Origin: Corynebacterium sp. 13CS0277
GTDB taxonomy: Bacteria; Actinomycetota; Actinomycetes; Mycobacteriales; Mycobacteriaceae
Length of the DNA: 64,000 nt
Assembly: GCF_002994655.1 (NCBI RefSeq)
Contig: NZ_PPDL01000004.1
Location: forward strand, 62,001 to 126,000
Reading direction: 5' to 3'
The notes beneath the pieces are model-generated. The model saw only the letters and a program-made list of their open reading frames with translations. It was not told where the DNA came from and did no database searches. The position numbers and the translations under genes are program-made. Shown here one piece after another: positions 9,789-18,778 of this stretch (positions within the stretch are counted from its first letter, which is position 1; each line of letters opens with the position of its first letter).

Positions 9789-9835
9789 CACCGCCGCAGG
9801 CGCTGCACCCACCCGGTGCGGCGCCTGCGGCGGTG
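9789..9835. terminator. Bidirectional terminator between topA and cyaB
   Basis: A perfect 15-bp stem (9789-9803 with 9821-9835) encloses a 17-nt loop that itself can form a GCACC/GGTGC helix. It lies between convergent genes, with GTGTTT following on the plus strand. Confidence 0.85.
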
Positions 9836-9847
9836 GTGTTTCGTGCT

Positions 9848-11374
9848 TTAGGAGCGGTCCGCGAGAGTGGGGCGGATCGGGCGGGCCAGCTGCGTCATCT
9901 CCTTCCGGCCGCGCAGCTCCACCGACTTCAGCACCGTCCACCGGGCCTGCTCCGCCTCATTGGCGTCCCGCAACGTCGCCGCACTCGTCAACACCCGCCC
10001 CGGGGTGTCCTTCGCCAACTCCGTCAACCGGGCCGCCTGATTCACCGCGTCACCAATGACGGTGTACTCGAAACGATCATGGCCGCCAATGTGGCCGGCG
10101 ACGACGTGCCCCGACGCGACACCAATGCCGCACGCCAACTCCATGTCCTTCAGCTCCGCCTTCAACTCCCGGGCGGCGGCCAACGCGTGGCCCGTCGCAT
10201 CCGTCACCGGCAGCGGGGCACCAAACACCGCCAACGCCGCATCACCCTGGAACTTGTTGATGATGCCCTTATGGCGGTGCACCACGTCGACGACGTGCTC
10301 GAAGAAATCGTTCAACGCCTGCACCACCTCCTCCGGGGTGTGCGACACCGCGAACGTCGTCGACCCAATGACGTCAATGAACAACACCGCCACCTTGCGG
10401 TCCTCCCCACCCAGGGTGGGGCGCTCCTCCAGGGCGCGGCGCGCGACCTCAATGCCGACATAGCGGCCGAAGAGCTCCCGGACCCGCTGGCGCTCCTTCA
10501 GGCCCCGCATCATCTCGTTGAAGCCGGCCTGCAGCACCCCGATCTCGGAGCCGTCGTAAATGTCCACCTGGGTGTCCGTATCGCCCCGCCGCACCCGGTT
10601 AATGGCCTGCTGCAGCTCCCGAATCGGATCCACCACACCCATGATCGCCAACGCGGTGCCCAAGAAACCGGCCACCACCCCCGTCAACGCCAACGACACC
10701 ACGGCCGGCAAAATCGCCGCCGGGTCCGTGCCGAAGAAACCGGCACGCTGCCCCCACACCATGAGCACCACGCCCACCGCCGGCGCCCCAGACGTCAATA
10801 GCCACGTCAGCACGAGCCGTTGCTGCACCGGCGGCTCCAGGGTGGAATCCTCAAAGCGGCGCGCCAACGCCGCGGCCGCCACCGGCCGCATGAGACGCTG
10901 CGCCTCCAAGTAGGTGAACAACACCACCATGGATCCGCCCAGCAGCGTCGTCAAGAACACCACCAACGCCACCCGCGAGGAATCCGTCGCCGCAATGACA
11001 GTGACGATCGCGATGCCGACGAGCCACACCACCCCACACAACACTGCCTGGTAGGTGGGGATCCGCATGACGAGGTTGCGGATCATGTTCGGGTCCTGAT
11101 CCTCCGGGTGGCGCTGCCACACCAGCACCGGGCGAAACAGCATGAGGGTGACGATGATGCCCGCGATGAGAGCGAACGCCAGGTAGGCGATGCCCGCGAC
11201 CGTCAACCGACTGTCGTCGCGCGCCATGTCATCAAACTCGGGCAGCGGGACCGCGTAACGCAGGAACACCATCACCGCCACCGCGCCCAGCACATTGGAC
11301 GTCAGCACGGTGGCGGCATACAGGGGCCACGAGGTGCCCATGAGCCACCGGAGGCCCTGCCTGAAACGATTCAT
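9848..11374 (-). CDS. cyaB: Membrane class III adenylate cyclase
   Basis: This 508-residue protein starts at ATG 11374 (MNRFRQGL). Six hydrophobic segments fill roughly residues 15-270. A HAMP domain follows (VVDPIRELQQAINRVRRGD), and then a class III nucleotide cyclase domain (about 325-500). Metal-binding Asp residues are in LFIDVIGS and FQGDAALAVFG, and the transition-state Asn/Arg are in NQAARL. It makes cAMP from ATP. It sits next to topA, exactly as cyaB does in C. glutamicum, where cAMP activates the regulator GlxR. GlxR-like sites occur later in this window upstream of ramB and sdhC. Confidence 0.9.
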   Translation of the reverse strand: MNRFRQGLRWLMGTSWPLYAATVLTSNVLGAVAVMVFLRYAVPLPEFDDMARDDSRLTVAGIAYLAFALIAGIIVTLMLFRPVLVWQRHPEDQDPNMIRNLVMRIPTYQAVLCGVVWLVGIAIVTVIAATDSSRVALVVFLTTLLGGSMVVLFTYLEAQRLMRPVAAAALARRFEDSTLEPPVQQRLVLTWLLTSGAPAVGVVLMVWGQRAGFFGTDPAAILPAVVSLALTGVVAGFLGTALAIMGVVDPIRELQQAINRVRRGDTDTQVDIYDGSEIGVLQAGFNEMMRGLKERQRVRELFGRYVGIEVARRALEERPTLGGEDRKVAVLFIDVIGSTTFAVSHTPEEVVQALNDFFEHVVDVVHRHKGIINKFQGDAALAVFGAPLPVTDATGHALAAARELKAELKDMELACGIGVASGHVVAGHIGGHDRFEYTVIGDAVNQAARLTELAKDTPGRVLTSAATLRDANEAEQARWTVLKSVELRGRKEMTQLARPIRPTLADRS

Positions 11375-11409
11375 GCTGCCCACTTTAATGGCCCGCGGTG
11401 CCCCACAGC

Positions 11410-11415
11410 TAGGCT
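11410..11415 (+). promoter_or_regulatory. -10 box for leaderless holB
   Basis: TAGGCT is followed by 7 nt and then GTG 11423. No Shine-Dalgarno sequence is present, so transcription probably begins at the start codon. Confidence 0.6.
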
Positions 11416-11422
11416 GGTGGCC

Positions 11423-12622
11423 GTGATGGACGTATTCGCACGCTTGGCAGACGGCGGCACCGTCAGCCGCAGACTCCGCGCCGCAGCCACCGCCGCCCGC
11501 AGTGCAGCCCACGGGCACGACGCTGGGGCCGCTATGACGCACTCGTGGCTTTTCACCGGCCCGCCCGGCTCCGGGCGCAGCGTCGCCGCCGTGGCGTTCG
11601 CCAGCGCCCTGGTCTGCACCGGGGACACCGTCGGCTGCGGCGAATGCGACGCATGCCGTGCCGTCGCCCACGACGCCCACCCCGATGTCACCCGCATCGT
11701 GCCGCAGGAACTGTCCATCGCGGTGGAATCCATGCGGCAGGTCATTGCCGACGCGGCGAAGCTGCCCAGCGTGGCCCCCTGGCGGGTCATCATCATTGAG
11801 GACGCCGACCGGCTCACCGAATCTGCCGCCAATGCGCTGCTGAAAACGGTGGAGGAACCCCCGGAGCGCACCGTCATCATCCTCTGCGCCCCCTCCACCG
11901 ACCCGACCGACATTGCGGTGACGCTGAAGTCCCGCTGCCGGCACCTGTACATCCCCACCCCCAGCACCCAGGCCGTTGCCCAGCTGCTTACCTCCCACGG
12001 GGTGCCGGAGGCGGACGCGGCGCTCGCGGCCGCCGCCACCGGGGGCCACATTGGCAGGGCTCGTAGGCTCGCCACCGACCCGCAGGCCCAAAGCCGCCGG
12101 GCCCGTATGCTGCAGCTCGCGGAACTCGTGTACCACGGCGATGAGGCCTTCCAGGAAGTGGCCGACCTCGTCAAGGTGGTGGAGGCAGGCGCGAAGGAAG
12201 AACTCGCCCCCGTGGAGGAAGAGGAACTCGCCCGCCTGAAAAATGCCCTCGGGCACGGGGCGAAAGGCAAAGGCACCGCCAAAGCCGTCGGCGGCACCAA
12301 GGGCGACATTTCCGACCTGGAGACCCGCCAGAAACGCCGCGCCACCCGGCACGTGCGCGACAGCCTCGACCTGGCGCTCATTGACCTCGCTGGCCTCTAC
12401 CGGGATGCTCTGCTGACCGCCAGTGGGGCGACGGTGCCGCTGATGCACCCCGACTTCGCCGGCCTGAGCGGCGACCTGGCGGCCAAAAACAGCCCCGCCG
12501 ACCTGGTGGCCTGCCTCGATGCGATCACCCTGTGCCGGGCCAGCTTCGGCCACAACGTGCCGCCCCGCATCGCGATGGGGGCCCTGGTGGGCCGGCTGCG
12601 GAAGGCCTGCCACACCCACTAG
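11423..12622 (+). CDS. holB: DNA polymerase III delta-prime subunit
   Basis: This 399-residue clamp-loader subunit has a P-loop GPPGSGRS in which Arg replaces the Walker A Lys, as is common in this non-hydrolysing subunit. The zinc-module Cys cluster is CGECDAC. IIIEDADRLTE and the SRC motif (LKSRCRHL) follow. The C-terminal collar domain begins after a Lys/Gly-rich linker (about 280-300). GTG 11423 is preferred because it lies 7 nt after a TAGGCT box, though ATG 11426 is an alternative. It works in the replisome loading the beta clamp. Confidence 0.92.
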   Translation: MMDVFARLADGGTVSRRLRAAATAARSAAHGHDAGAAMTHSWLFTGPPGSGRSVAAVAFASALVCTGDTVGCGECDACRAVAHDAHPDVTRIVPQELSIAVESMRQVIADAAKLPSVAPWRVIIIEDADRLTESAANALLKTVEEPPERTVIILCAPSTDPTDIAVTLKSRCRHLYIPTPSTQAVAQLLTSHGVPEADAALAAAATGGHIGRARRLATDPQAQSRRARMLQLAELVYHGDEAFQEVADLVKVVEAGAKEELAPVEEEELARLKNALGHGAKGKGTAKAVGGTKGDISDLETRQKRRATRHVRDSLDLALIDLAGLYRDALLTASGATVPLMHPDFAGLSGDLAAKNSPADLVACLDAITLCRASFGHNVPPRIAMGALVGRLRKACHTH

Positions 12623-12642
12623 GGACGCCACACCCACGAGGT

Positions 12643-12673
12643 TTGTGCCAACCCGTGGGGCGTGCTGTACACT
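12643..12673 (+). promoter_or_regulatory. Promoter of tRNA-Thr
   Basis: A -35-like TTGTGC (12643-12648) and a -10 TACACT (12668-12673) are separated by 19 nt. The -10 ends 28 nt before the tRNA. Confidence 0.45.
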
Positions 12674-12701
12674 ACTCGGGCATGCCCAGCAGTGGGCAGA
12701 C

Positions 12702-12777
12702 GCCGCCTTAGCTCAGTCGGTAGAGCATTTCACTCGTAATGAAAAGGTCGCGAGTTCGATTCTCGCAGGCGGCTCCA
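12702..12777 (+). tRNA. tRNA-Thr (anticodon CGT)
   Basis: A full cloverleaf is visible. The acceptor stem is GCCGCCT paired with AGGCGGC (12767-12773), the D-arm is TAGCTCAGTCGGTAGAGC, the anticodon stem is TTTCA/TGAAA, and the anticodon CGT is at 12735-12737. The T-arm contains GTTCGATTC. The discriminator is T12774 and CCA is encoded at 12775-12777. It decodes ACG. Confidence 0.97.
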
Positions 12778-12782
12778 CACCA

Positions 12783-12836
12783 CATCCCCGCACACCCGAA
12801 CACCACCGGGCGTGCGGGGATGTTTCTTTGCTTTTT
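12783..12836 (+). terminator. Intrinsic terminator of tRNA-Thr
   Basis: An 11-bp stem CATCCCCGCAC / GTGCGGGGATG (12783-12793 with 12812-12822) is followed by TTTCTTTGCTTTTT. Confidence 0.9.
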
Positions 12837-12861
12837 CACCCCCTGCGGGTGTGTGGGCGGC

Positions 12862-12867
12862 TACACT
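12862..12867 (+). promoter_or_regulatory. -10 box for leaderless MFS gene
   Basis: TACACT is followed by 7 nt (TGCCCCC) and ATG 12875. No ribosome-binding site precedes the ATG. Confidence 0.6.
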
Positions 12868-12874
12868 TGCCCCC

Positions 12875-14101
12875 ATGTCTACCCCCAGAGCCGCCGAAAA
12901 ACACGCATGGGTGCCCGTCGCCCTGTCCATGTTCGCTGTCGCCTGGGGTGGCAACGAATTCACCCCCCTGCTCGTGCTGTACAAGCAACGCGGCACCTTC
13001 TCCGACGTGTTCGTCGACGCGATGCTCATCGCCTACGCCATTGGCGTCGGCCTCGGCCTGCTCGCCACAGGACCCCTGTCGGACCGGTACGGGCGCAAAG
13101 CGCTCATGCTGCCCGCCCCGCTCGTCGCTGTCGCCGCCTCCGCCCTCATCGCCGCAGGGGAGCACACGGCCCCCGTCATGGCGGTGGGGCGGCTCATGTC
13201 CGGCATGGCGGTCGGCATGGCGATGACCGCCGGCGGCTCCTGGCTCAAAGAACTCTCCTCCCCACGTTTCGACCCCACCGCGTCGCCGACGGCGGGGGCG
13301 AAACGCGCCAGCATGGCACTGACTGCCGGCTTCGGCCTCGGCGCCGGGTTCGCCGGGGTGCTCGCCGAATGGGGCCCCATCCCTGGCCAATTGGCGTACA
13401 GAATCCATATCCTCCTCACCCTGGTGCTGGTACCGTTCCTGCTGAAAATCCCCGAAACCCGCCAGTCCGCCCACCGCAACATCAAGGGCAGCCTCCTGGC
13501 GGATATTGCGGTGCCGAGCGTCCGCAATCGCCGCTTCCTCACCGTCGTGGTCCCCACCGCGCCCTGGGTGTTCGGCGCCGGATTCACGGCCTACGCGATC
13601 CTGCCGACGCTTATGCGGCCGCACGTCACCTACCCCATTGCGTTCACCGCCGCCCTGTGCGTCCTCACCCTCGGGGTGGGGTTCGCGATCCAGCAGCCCT
13701 GCCCCGCCATCATTGGCGACGGCGGCCGGCGCGGCCCGCTGCTGGCGATGACGGTCACGATCATTGGCATGGCGCTCGCCGCCACAACCGCCGTCCACCC
13801 CAGCGTGCCCGTCACCCTCGTTGCCTGCGTGTTCCTCGGACTGTCCTATGGTCTGGTGGTGTTCAGCGGGCTGGCGGAAGTGCAGAAGATCGCGCCGCCG
13901 AATGATCTGGCGGGGCTCATGGGCTTGTTCTACTGCTGCACCTACGTGGGCATGATCTTCCCGGCGCTGCTCACGAAGCTCAACGGGATGTTCAGCTACC
14001 CGCAGATGCTGGGCTTCGGTGCGGCCGTCGCGGCCGCCACGTTCCTACTCCTGCTCCGCACCGCCCGTCAAGACCCCACACCCCGCACTGTGGATAACTA
14101 A
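12875..14101 (+). CDS. MFS transporter
   Basis: This is a 408-residue major facilitator protein with about twelve hydrophobic helices. The MFS motif A region is visible as GPLSDRYGRKA between helices 2 and 3. The substrate cannot be told from sequence. ATG 12875 is chosen because it follows a TACACT box by 7 nt, and an upstream in-frame extension would run into the tRNA terminator. It appears to be transcribed alone. Exporters of this type are common in corynebacteria, so drug or metabolite efflux is only a guess. Confidence 0.88.
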   Translation: MSTPRAAEKHAWVPVALSMFAVAWGGNEFTPLLVLYKQRGTFSDVFVDAMLIAYAIGVGLGLLATGPLSDRYGRKALMLPAPLVAVAASALIAAGEHTAPVMAVGRLMSGMAVGMAMTAGGSWLKELSSPRFDPTASPTAGAKRASMALTAGFGLGAGFAGVLAEWGPIPGQLAYRIHILLTLVLVPFLLKIPETRQSAHRNIKGSLLADIAVPSVRNRRFLTVVVPTAPWVFGAGFTAYAILPTLMRPHVTYPIAFTAALCVLTLGVGFAIQQPCPAIIGDGGRRGPLLAMTVTIIGMALAATTAVHPSVPVTLVACVFLGLSYGLVVFSGLAEVQKIAPPNDLAGLMGLFYCCTYVGMIFPALLTKLNGMFSYPQMLGFGAAVAAATFLLLLRTARQDPTPRTVDN

Positions 14102-14210
14102 ACCCCACGTGGCGCCGTTGTGGATAACTTCGGCGCCTTTTCTGCAGGCCCCTCGACAAGGCTGGCACACTCGCTCTCACCACACCCGAGACGCGAAAGG
14201 AGGCCGCCCC

Positions 14211-15623
14211 GTGACCACACCCCTTGCCCCCGCAGCCATTGGCGAGATGCTGCGCACCGCACTGGGCGGAGTCGTCGACTTGGCGCGCAGCGGCGACCAC
14301 GCCGGCGTCCTCGAGGTGTTCTCCGACTGCGGACCCATGATCGCCCACCTCAACTACGGGCTGGCGTCCTTCGCGCACGCCGCCGTCGCCACCGGCGCCG
14401 GGGATACGGTCGGGTCGACGAACGCCCGCGACTTCGTCACCTCCCAGCTGGGGATCTCCAACCGGGAAGGCAACGTGCTCATCAAGCGCGGGCAGGTGTT
14501 CCACAATCCGGTCGACCCGGCGGAGCAGCAGTGGCACGAGCAGTCCGTCGACCTCTTCCTCGAGGGCAAGGTCGGCCTGGAGAAGTTCGACGCCGTCAAT
14601 AACGCCCTGAAGAAGGTCCCGGCCGGCTCCGACATCAAGGTGGAGAAGGTGCGCTGCGAGGCCTTCCAGCAGGCCGCACAACGACCCGTGGAGGACTTGC
14701 GCGCCTGGGTGACGTCCACCATCGCCGTAGAAACCACAACGCTCAGCGACGCGGAGAAGGAGCGCCAGGCCCGCAAGCTGCGCGCGTTCCGCTTCGGCCC
14801 CCAAGATCACCTTGGTGGCTGCTCCTTCACCGGCTATCTCCCCGGCGCGGAGGCCGCCGTCGTCAAGCAGTGCCTCGCGAAGTCCGCCGACACGCTCGCC
14901 GCCTTCGATCGGGAAGCCTCCGAGAAGAAGAACACAAAAATCAGCCGCTCCACCGACCAGTACTACGCGGACGCCCTCGCCCAGATGGCGGCCCGCGCCC
15001 TGAAGCAGTGGGATGCGCGCCACGACGACAGTCTCCGCGGCACCGCCAGCCTCGTCATCAGCGTCGTCGCCGACGAAATCGCCGCCGGCAACCCTGGCGG
15101 CTACGCCACCAGCAACGGCATGTGGCTCAGCAACGAGCAGGTGTGCCGCCTCCTCGGCGACAACTACGACTGGCTCGCCGTCCACGACTCGTACACCGGA
15201 TTCCCCCTGGCGCTCGGCCGCACCGCCCGCAGCGCCAGCATCCCCCAACGCATCGCCCTGTTCGCCGCCGAAGGCACCTGCGCCTACCCCGGCTGCAACC
15301 GCAGCATTGACCTCGCCCAAGCCCACCACATCAAAGCCTGGCGCTACCAGGGCCGCACCGACCTGAAAAACCTCGCCCTGATGTGCACCTACCACCACGG
15401 CTTTAACGATGACCACGGCGGCAGTGACACCCGCGGCCGCGTGGAACGCTGCCCCGACACCCTCGAAACCTACTGGGAGTTCCGCGGCACCCGCACCCCC
15501 AACCGCAGTGTCGGCCGCTCCAGAGCCCCCGGCAACAAAATCCGAAAAACCTACCACCCGCCGCCGCCCAACGACACCCCACTCGGCCTCAGCGGCCCGC
15601 CAGGCGACCCGCCCGAGGAATAG
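14211..15623 (+). CDS. DUF222-type HNH endonuclease domain protein
   Basis: This 470-residue protein starts at GTG 14211 after a near-perfect Shine-Dalgarno GAAAGGAGG. An N-terminal alpha-helical DUF222-like region (about 1-330) is followed by a C-terminal HNH nuclease domain. That domain contains CAYPGCNRSID, then the catalytic pair AHHIKAW, then CTYHHGFND. Actinobacteria carry many paralogues of this family, often associated with mobile or variable DNA, but no function is established for most. The C-terminal 45 residues are Pro/Arg-rich and probably disordered. It ends before a bidirectional terminator shared with the ccdA-like gene. Confidence 0.85.
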   Translation: MTTPLAPAAIGEMLRTALGGVVDLARSGDHAGVLEVFSDCGPMIAHLNYGLASFAHAAVATGAGDTVGSTNARDFVTSQLGISNREGNVLIKRGQVFHNPVDPAEQQWHEQSVDLFLEGKVGLEKFDAVNNALKKVPAGSDIKVEKVRCEAFQQAAQRPVEDLRAWVTSTIAVETTTLSDAEKERQARKLRAFRFGPQDHLGGCSFTGYLPGAEAAVVKQCLAKSADTLAAFDREASEKKNTKISRSTDQYYADALAQMAARALKQWDARHDDSLRGTASLVISVVADEIAAGNPGGYATSNGMWLSNEQVCRLLGDNYDWLAVHDSYTGFPLALGRTARSASIPQRIALFAAEGTCAYPGCNRSIDLAQAHHIKAWRYQGRTDLKNLALMCTYHHGFNDDHGGSDTRGRVERCPDTLETYWEFRGTRTPNRSVGRSRAPGNKIRKTYHPPPPNDTPLGLSGPPGDPPEE

Positions 15624-15645
15624 CTGCACGCCCCCGGCACAGACG

Positions 15646-15689
15646 AGGGCCTGCCCACCCCACGCGAACAGTGGGGGAGAGCAGGCCCT
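15646..15689. terminator. Bidirectional terminator, HNH gene / ccdA
   Basis: Stem AGGGCCTGC / GCAGGCCCT (15646-15654 with 15681-15689) has an inner CCCCAC/GTGGGG helix and lies between convergent genes. Confidence 0.75.
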
Positions 15690-15706
15690 ACTCGTCGTGC
15701 CCGGGG

Positions 15707-16597
15707 CTAGCCCCCATTGGCGACGAGCGCCTCGTCAGCAGCAGCCTCCGCGGACTCCTCATCCACGTCCACAGTCGCAGGAGCCTCGTCAGTCAGCAGC
15801 TTCACGAACAGCAGCAACTCCACCACTACAGCAATGATCAAGAGAGTCATCGCATTGGACACGTGGGACGCCATATTGGCGACTTGCTCCTGGATAGAGA
15901 ACTGGCGCTCCGTCGAGAAGAACGACGGCAACGCGCTCGTCCCCTGAGTCGACAAGAAGAGCACACCGATGCCAATGAAGAGCACACCAGCCAGCATCGA
16001 GAACGTATTCAGCTTGAACGGGCCCACCTGGCGGGTCGTGCCACGCAGCCACGACCGCGAACCCAAGTCGAACTGATCCCACAGCAAGGCCAACAGGAAC
16101 AACGGCACCGTCATGCCGAAGGCGTACACCCCCAACAGCAACGCCCCGTAGGTGGCGCTGCCAGACACAGCAGCGGTGGTGAATACTGCACCAAGAAGCG
16201 GGCCAGCGCAGAAGCCCGCGAAACCGTACACCATGCCCAGCAGGAACATGGACACCCAGGAACCAATCCGCACCCGGCTAGACAGCGTTGACAGGCCCGG
16301 AATCTGGAAACCGAAGCCGAGGAACGTGTAGATCCCCAGGGCGATGATTACCAGGCCACCGATGAGGATCAGCGTGCTGCGGTGCTCATTGAGCAAAGAG
16401 CCCACCGTGCCGAGACCCGCGCCGAGCGGCATCAGGATTGACGCCAACCCGAGGAAAAACACTGCGGTGCGGGCGGCGAGCTGGGTCTTAGATTGAAATG
16501 CGTAGGCGAAGAACGCCGGCAGCAGCATCGCCGAGCACGGGCTCAAGATTGACAGCACACCGCCGAGAAACGCCCCAAGGAAACCAATCGAAATCAC
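15707..16597 (-). CDS. CcdA/DsbD-like membrane thiol-redox protein
   Basis: This 296-residue protein has six to eight hydrophobic helices. The conserved Cys pair is visible: C21 in LSPCSAMLLP and C130 in GFCAGPLLG. These pass electrons from cytoplasmic thioredoxin across the membrane. The start is GTG 16597, 8 nt after the stop of the DsbA-like gene, so the two form an operon. The C-terminal 30 residues are acidic (Glu/Asp/Ala). Related proteins serve cytochrome c maturation or extracytoplasmic thiol reduction. The partner here points to handling of disulfides outside the membrane. Confidence 0.87.
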   Translation of the reverse strand: MISIGFLGAFLGGVLSILSPCSAMLLPAFFAYAFQSKTQLAARTAVFFLGLASILMPLGAGLGTVGSLLNEHRSTLILIGGLVIIALGIYTFLGFGFQIPGLSTLSSRVRIGSWVSMFLLGMVYGFAGFCAGPLLGAVFTTAAVSGSATYGALLLGVYAFGMTVPLFLLALLWDQFDLGSRSWLRGTTRQVGPFKLNTFSMLAGVLFIGIGVLFLSTQGTSALPSFFSTERQFSIQEQVANMASHVSNAMTLLIIAVVVELLLFVKLLTDEAPATVDVDEESAEAAADEALVANGG

Positions 16598-16605
16598 GAA
16601 GACAC

Positions 16606-17478
16606 CTACTTCTGGGTCTTCGCCGTGGTGCCCTGCACCGTCTTCGCCAGCTGCTGGTTAATCACCTGCACGAACACGTCCGTGGGCTGCGCACCGGACA
16701 CGTACTCGTCGCCAATGAAAAACGCCGGGGTTCCGGAGATACCAATCCCAGACGCGTACGCGCGCGCCTCGTCAATGGTGTCGTCGTACTTGCTGCCGGT
16801 GGCGTCGGCGCGGAACTTCTCCAGGTCCGGCACCCCAGCCTTCTTCGCGAAGCCCACGAAGTCATCCATGTCGAAGTTCGGGTGGCCGTTGATGTCCTTG
16901 GACGCGAAGTACAGCTCGTCCTTGAACTCGTTGAACTTGCCCTGCTCTGCGGCTGCGCGGCCAGCGTGGGCCGCCACCACAGCGTTCGGGCCGTTGACCG
17001 GGAAGTCGTTCCACTCGATACGCACAAGACCCTTGTCGACGTACTCCTTCAGCAGCGTCGGCTCGGTCTCATTGGCGAAGCGGGAACAGAACGGGCACTC
17101 GAAGTCGGAGAACTCAGAAATCACCACCGGGGCATCGACCGCGCCAATTGCAAACGGATCCTGCGGGTTCCGGCGGTGAATGTTGAGGATGTCTTCCTGG
17201 GTTTCGAGTTTGCCGCCCGGCCCCACAATCATCGAGTCGTAGGTGCCGTCGGACTTCTTCTCCGGGCCGGGGCCGGCGGACCCATTGGCGCCAGGAGTCG
17301 CCAGAGCGGCCAACGCCGCCAGGTTCTCGGCGGTCACGTCCTCACCCTGGGCGGCAGCCACAGCCGCATCCGGGGCCGAACGCTCGCCGAGGACGTAGCC
17401 GCCGAGGCCGGCGATCACGATCAGCAGGGCAATGAATGCCCACATCGTGGTGGTCACTTGAGCAAAGGCGTTTTTCAC
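16606..17478 (-). CDS. DsbA-like secreted thiol-disulfide oxidoreductase
   Basis: This 290-residue protein starts at GTG 17478 after GGGAG. An N-terminal transmembrane anchor (about 12-31) is followed by a Gly/Ser/Glu linker, then a thioredoxin/DsbA fold with active-site C128-PFC131 and the cis-Pro loop SGTPAFF. It probably forms or isomerises disulfides in exported proteins from the outer face of the membrane. It forms a two-gene operon with the CcdA-like protein downstream. The family is essential for pilus and toxin folding in other actinobacteria. Confidence 0.88.
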   Translation of the reverse strand: MKNAFAQVTTTMWAFIALLIVIAGLGGYVLGERSAPDAAVAAAQGEDVTAENLAALAALATPGANGSAGPGPEKKSDGTYDSMIVGPGGKLETQEDILNIHRRNPQDPFAIGAVDAPVVISEFSDFECPFCSRFANETEPTLLKEYVDKGLVRIEWNDFPVNGPNAVVAAHAGRAAAEQGKFNEFKDELYFASKDINGHPNFDMDDFVGFAKKAGVPDLEKFRADATGSKYDDTIDEARAYASGIGISGTPAFFIGDEYVSGAQPTDVFVQVINQQLAKTVQGTTAKTQK

Positions 17479-17544
17479 GCGGTAACTCCCAAAGGGTTGA
17501 TCGGGGTGTCAATGGATGATGTAGCGACAGTTGTGCACAAAATA

Positions 17545-17573
17545 CCCCCTGGCGAACAGGGTTCACCAGGGGG
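17545..17573 (-). terminator. Terminator downstream of the DUF2304 gene
   Basis: On the minus strand an 8-bp stem CCCCCTGG / CCAGGGGG is followed by TATTTTG, between the DUF2304 gene and the DsbA-like gene. Confidence 0.65.
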
Positions 17574-17614
17574 CGCCCCCACCCGCCTGGGCGGGTGGCT
17601 AAAGAACTATGGGG

Positions 17615-17983
17615 TTATGCGCTCGTGCCAGGATACTCGTCTTCTGGCCGGATTGCGTTCTGCAGGGCAATGGCGCGCGCCAGGCGGGCGTAACGCAGCT
17701 CTTGCTCCCGGAACCGAATGTACGACGACAGGGTGGTAAACATGAACGCCACCACCAGGCCGTACAGCAGCAGGTCGGTGCCCCGGGCCACGCCCACAAG
17801 GTTCGCCACCCACGTCAGATCATCCGGGTGCAGCACCGTGTAGATCGACGCGAGGATGAACAGCACAAAACCAAGCTTGACGCCTGCTTTCGCGCGAGCC
17901 TTACGACGGTTGCCAATGAAGTACGCCACGAGCAGGCCCGTGGACGCCAACAGCAGCAGCTGGATCAACAATTGTCCGGTCAC
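17615..17983 (-). CDS. DUF2304 membrane partner of glycosyltransferase
   Basis: This 122-residue protein has three hydrophobic segments (about 3-22, 35-52, 67-86) and a charged C-terminus with the FREQELRYARL segment typical of DUF2304. It overlaps the upstream GT2 gene by 4 nt. In M. tuberculosis the equivalent pair, Rv3631 and Rv3632, makes polyprenyl-phospho-N-acetylgalactosamine, used to put galactosamine on arabinogalactan; the small protein stimulates the enzyme. The same role is inferred here from family and gene pairing. Confidence 0.82.
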   Translation of the reverse strand: MTGQLLIQLLLLASTGLLVAYFIGNRRKARAKAGVKLGFVLFILASIYTVLHPDDLTWVANLVGVARGTDLLLYGLVVAFMFTTLSSYIRFREQELRYARLARAIALQNAIRPEDEYPGTSA

Positions 17984-18672
17984 GGCAGCTTCCTAACCAG
18001 TAGGCCATCGGCGAGAATATTGACGCCGTTGATGAGGGACTGTCCTTTGCTCATCGAGTACTCGGTGTACAGGATATCGACGGGGTGTTCCGCCACCCGC
18101 CAGCCACGCTCGTCCATCTGGGTCACGAACTCGGAGGCGTGGCTCATCCCATTCATGCGGATGTTGAGCTCGTCGGCGACTTTGCGGTTGAACACCCGCA
18201 GCCCATTGTGGGCGTCCGTCAGGCCCAGCCGGCGGGTCCGCGGCGACAACATCACCACGGTCTTCAGCACGATCCGTTTAATGAGCGGCACGTGGTCTTC
18301 TTCCCGGACGGCGTCACCGAAACGGGTGCCGACGATGATGTCGTGCTCCCCGCGGTGCAGCTCCTCCAGCATGGACACCACGTCCTTGACCTGGTGCTGG
18401 CCGTCGGCATCGAAGGTGACAAAGTACTTCGCGCCCGGCTGGCGGCGCGCGTATTCAACACCGGTCTGGATCGCAGCCCCCTGCCCCAGGTTGACGGGGT
18501 GGTTGACGAGGTGCGCGCCGGCAGCATGAATCTGCTCGGCGGAGTTATCGCTCGAGCCATCATTGACGGCCACAATGTTGGGAAACGTGCGGCGCGCGTT
18601 CTCGATGACGTCCCTGATCACAGTGCCCTCGTTAAAGCACGGGATGATCAGCCAAGTGTCAGTGTTGTCCAT
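17980..18672 (-). CDS. GT2 polyprenyl-phosphate glycosyltransferase (PpgS-like)
   Basis: This 230-residue GT-A glycosyltransferase has LIIPCFNEG at the N-terminus, VNDGSSDNS, the metal-binding FDADGQHQ and a GTRFGD segment. This pattern is shared with dolichyl- or polyprenyl-phosphate sugar synthases. It lacks C-terminal transmembrane helices of its own, and these are supplied by the overlapping DUF2304 gene. The sugar could be GalNAc, as in the mycobacterial pair, or another hexose. ATG 18672 lies 11 nt after a TAGAGT box on the minus strand, so the leader is very short. Confidence 0.82.
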   Translation of the reverse strand: MDNTDTWLIIPCFNEGTVIRDVIENARRTFPNIVAVNDGSSDNSAEQIHAAGAHLVNHPVNLGQGAAIQTGVEYARRQPGAKYFVTFDADGQHQVKDVVSMLEELHRGEHDIIVGTRFGDAVREEDHVPLIKRIVLKTVVMLSPRTRRLGLTDAHNGLRVFNRKVADELNIRMNGMSHASEFVTQMDERGWRVAEHPVDILYTEYSMSKGQSLINGVNILADGLLVRKLP

Positions 18673-18765
18673 GGTGATTGCTTACTCTAGCGCAGGGTAC
18701 TGCGCGGGGGAGTGAATGAATCCCCCAATCGTTGCGCGTATCCGCACATTTCCTCCCAGGCCCCG

Positions 18766-18771
18766 TATGCT
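18766..18771 (+). promoter_or_regulatory. -10 box for leaderless GT2 gene
   Basis: TATGCT is followed by 7 nt and ATG 18779. Confidence 0.6.
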
Positions 18772-18778
18772 CAGCCCT

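Noticed and set aside
6851..9808. Minus-strand open frame of nearly 1000 codons opposite topA
   Set aside because: topA is unmistakable on the plus strand. The antisense frame follows its codon pattern and has no family features.
14211..15623. HNH gene as a group II intron or homing endonuclease
   Set aside because: No reverse transcriptase, intron ends or interrupted gene; the DUF222-HNH layout is a free-standing actinobacterial family.
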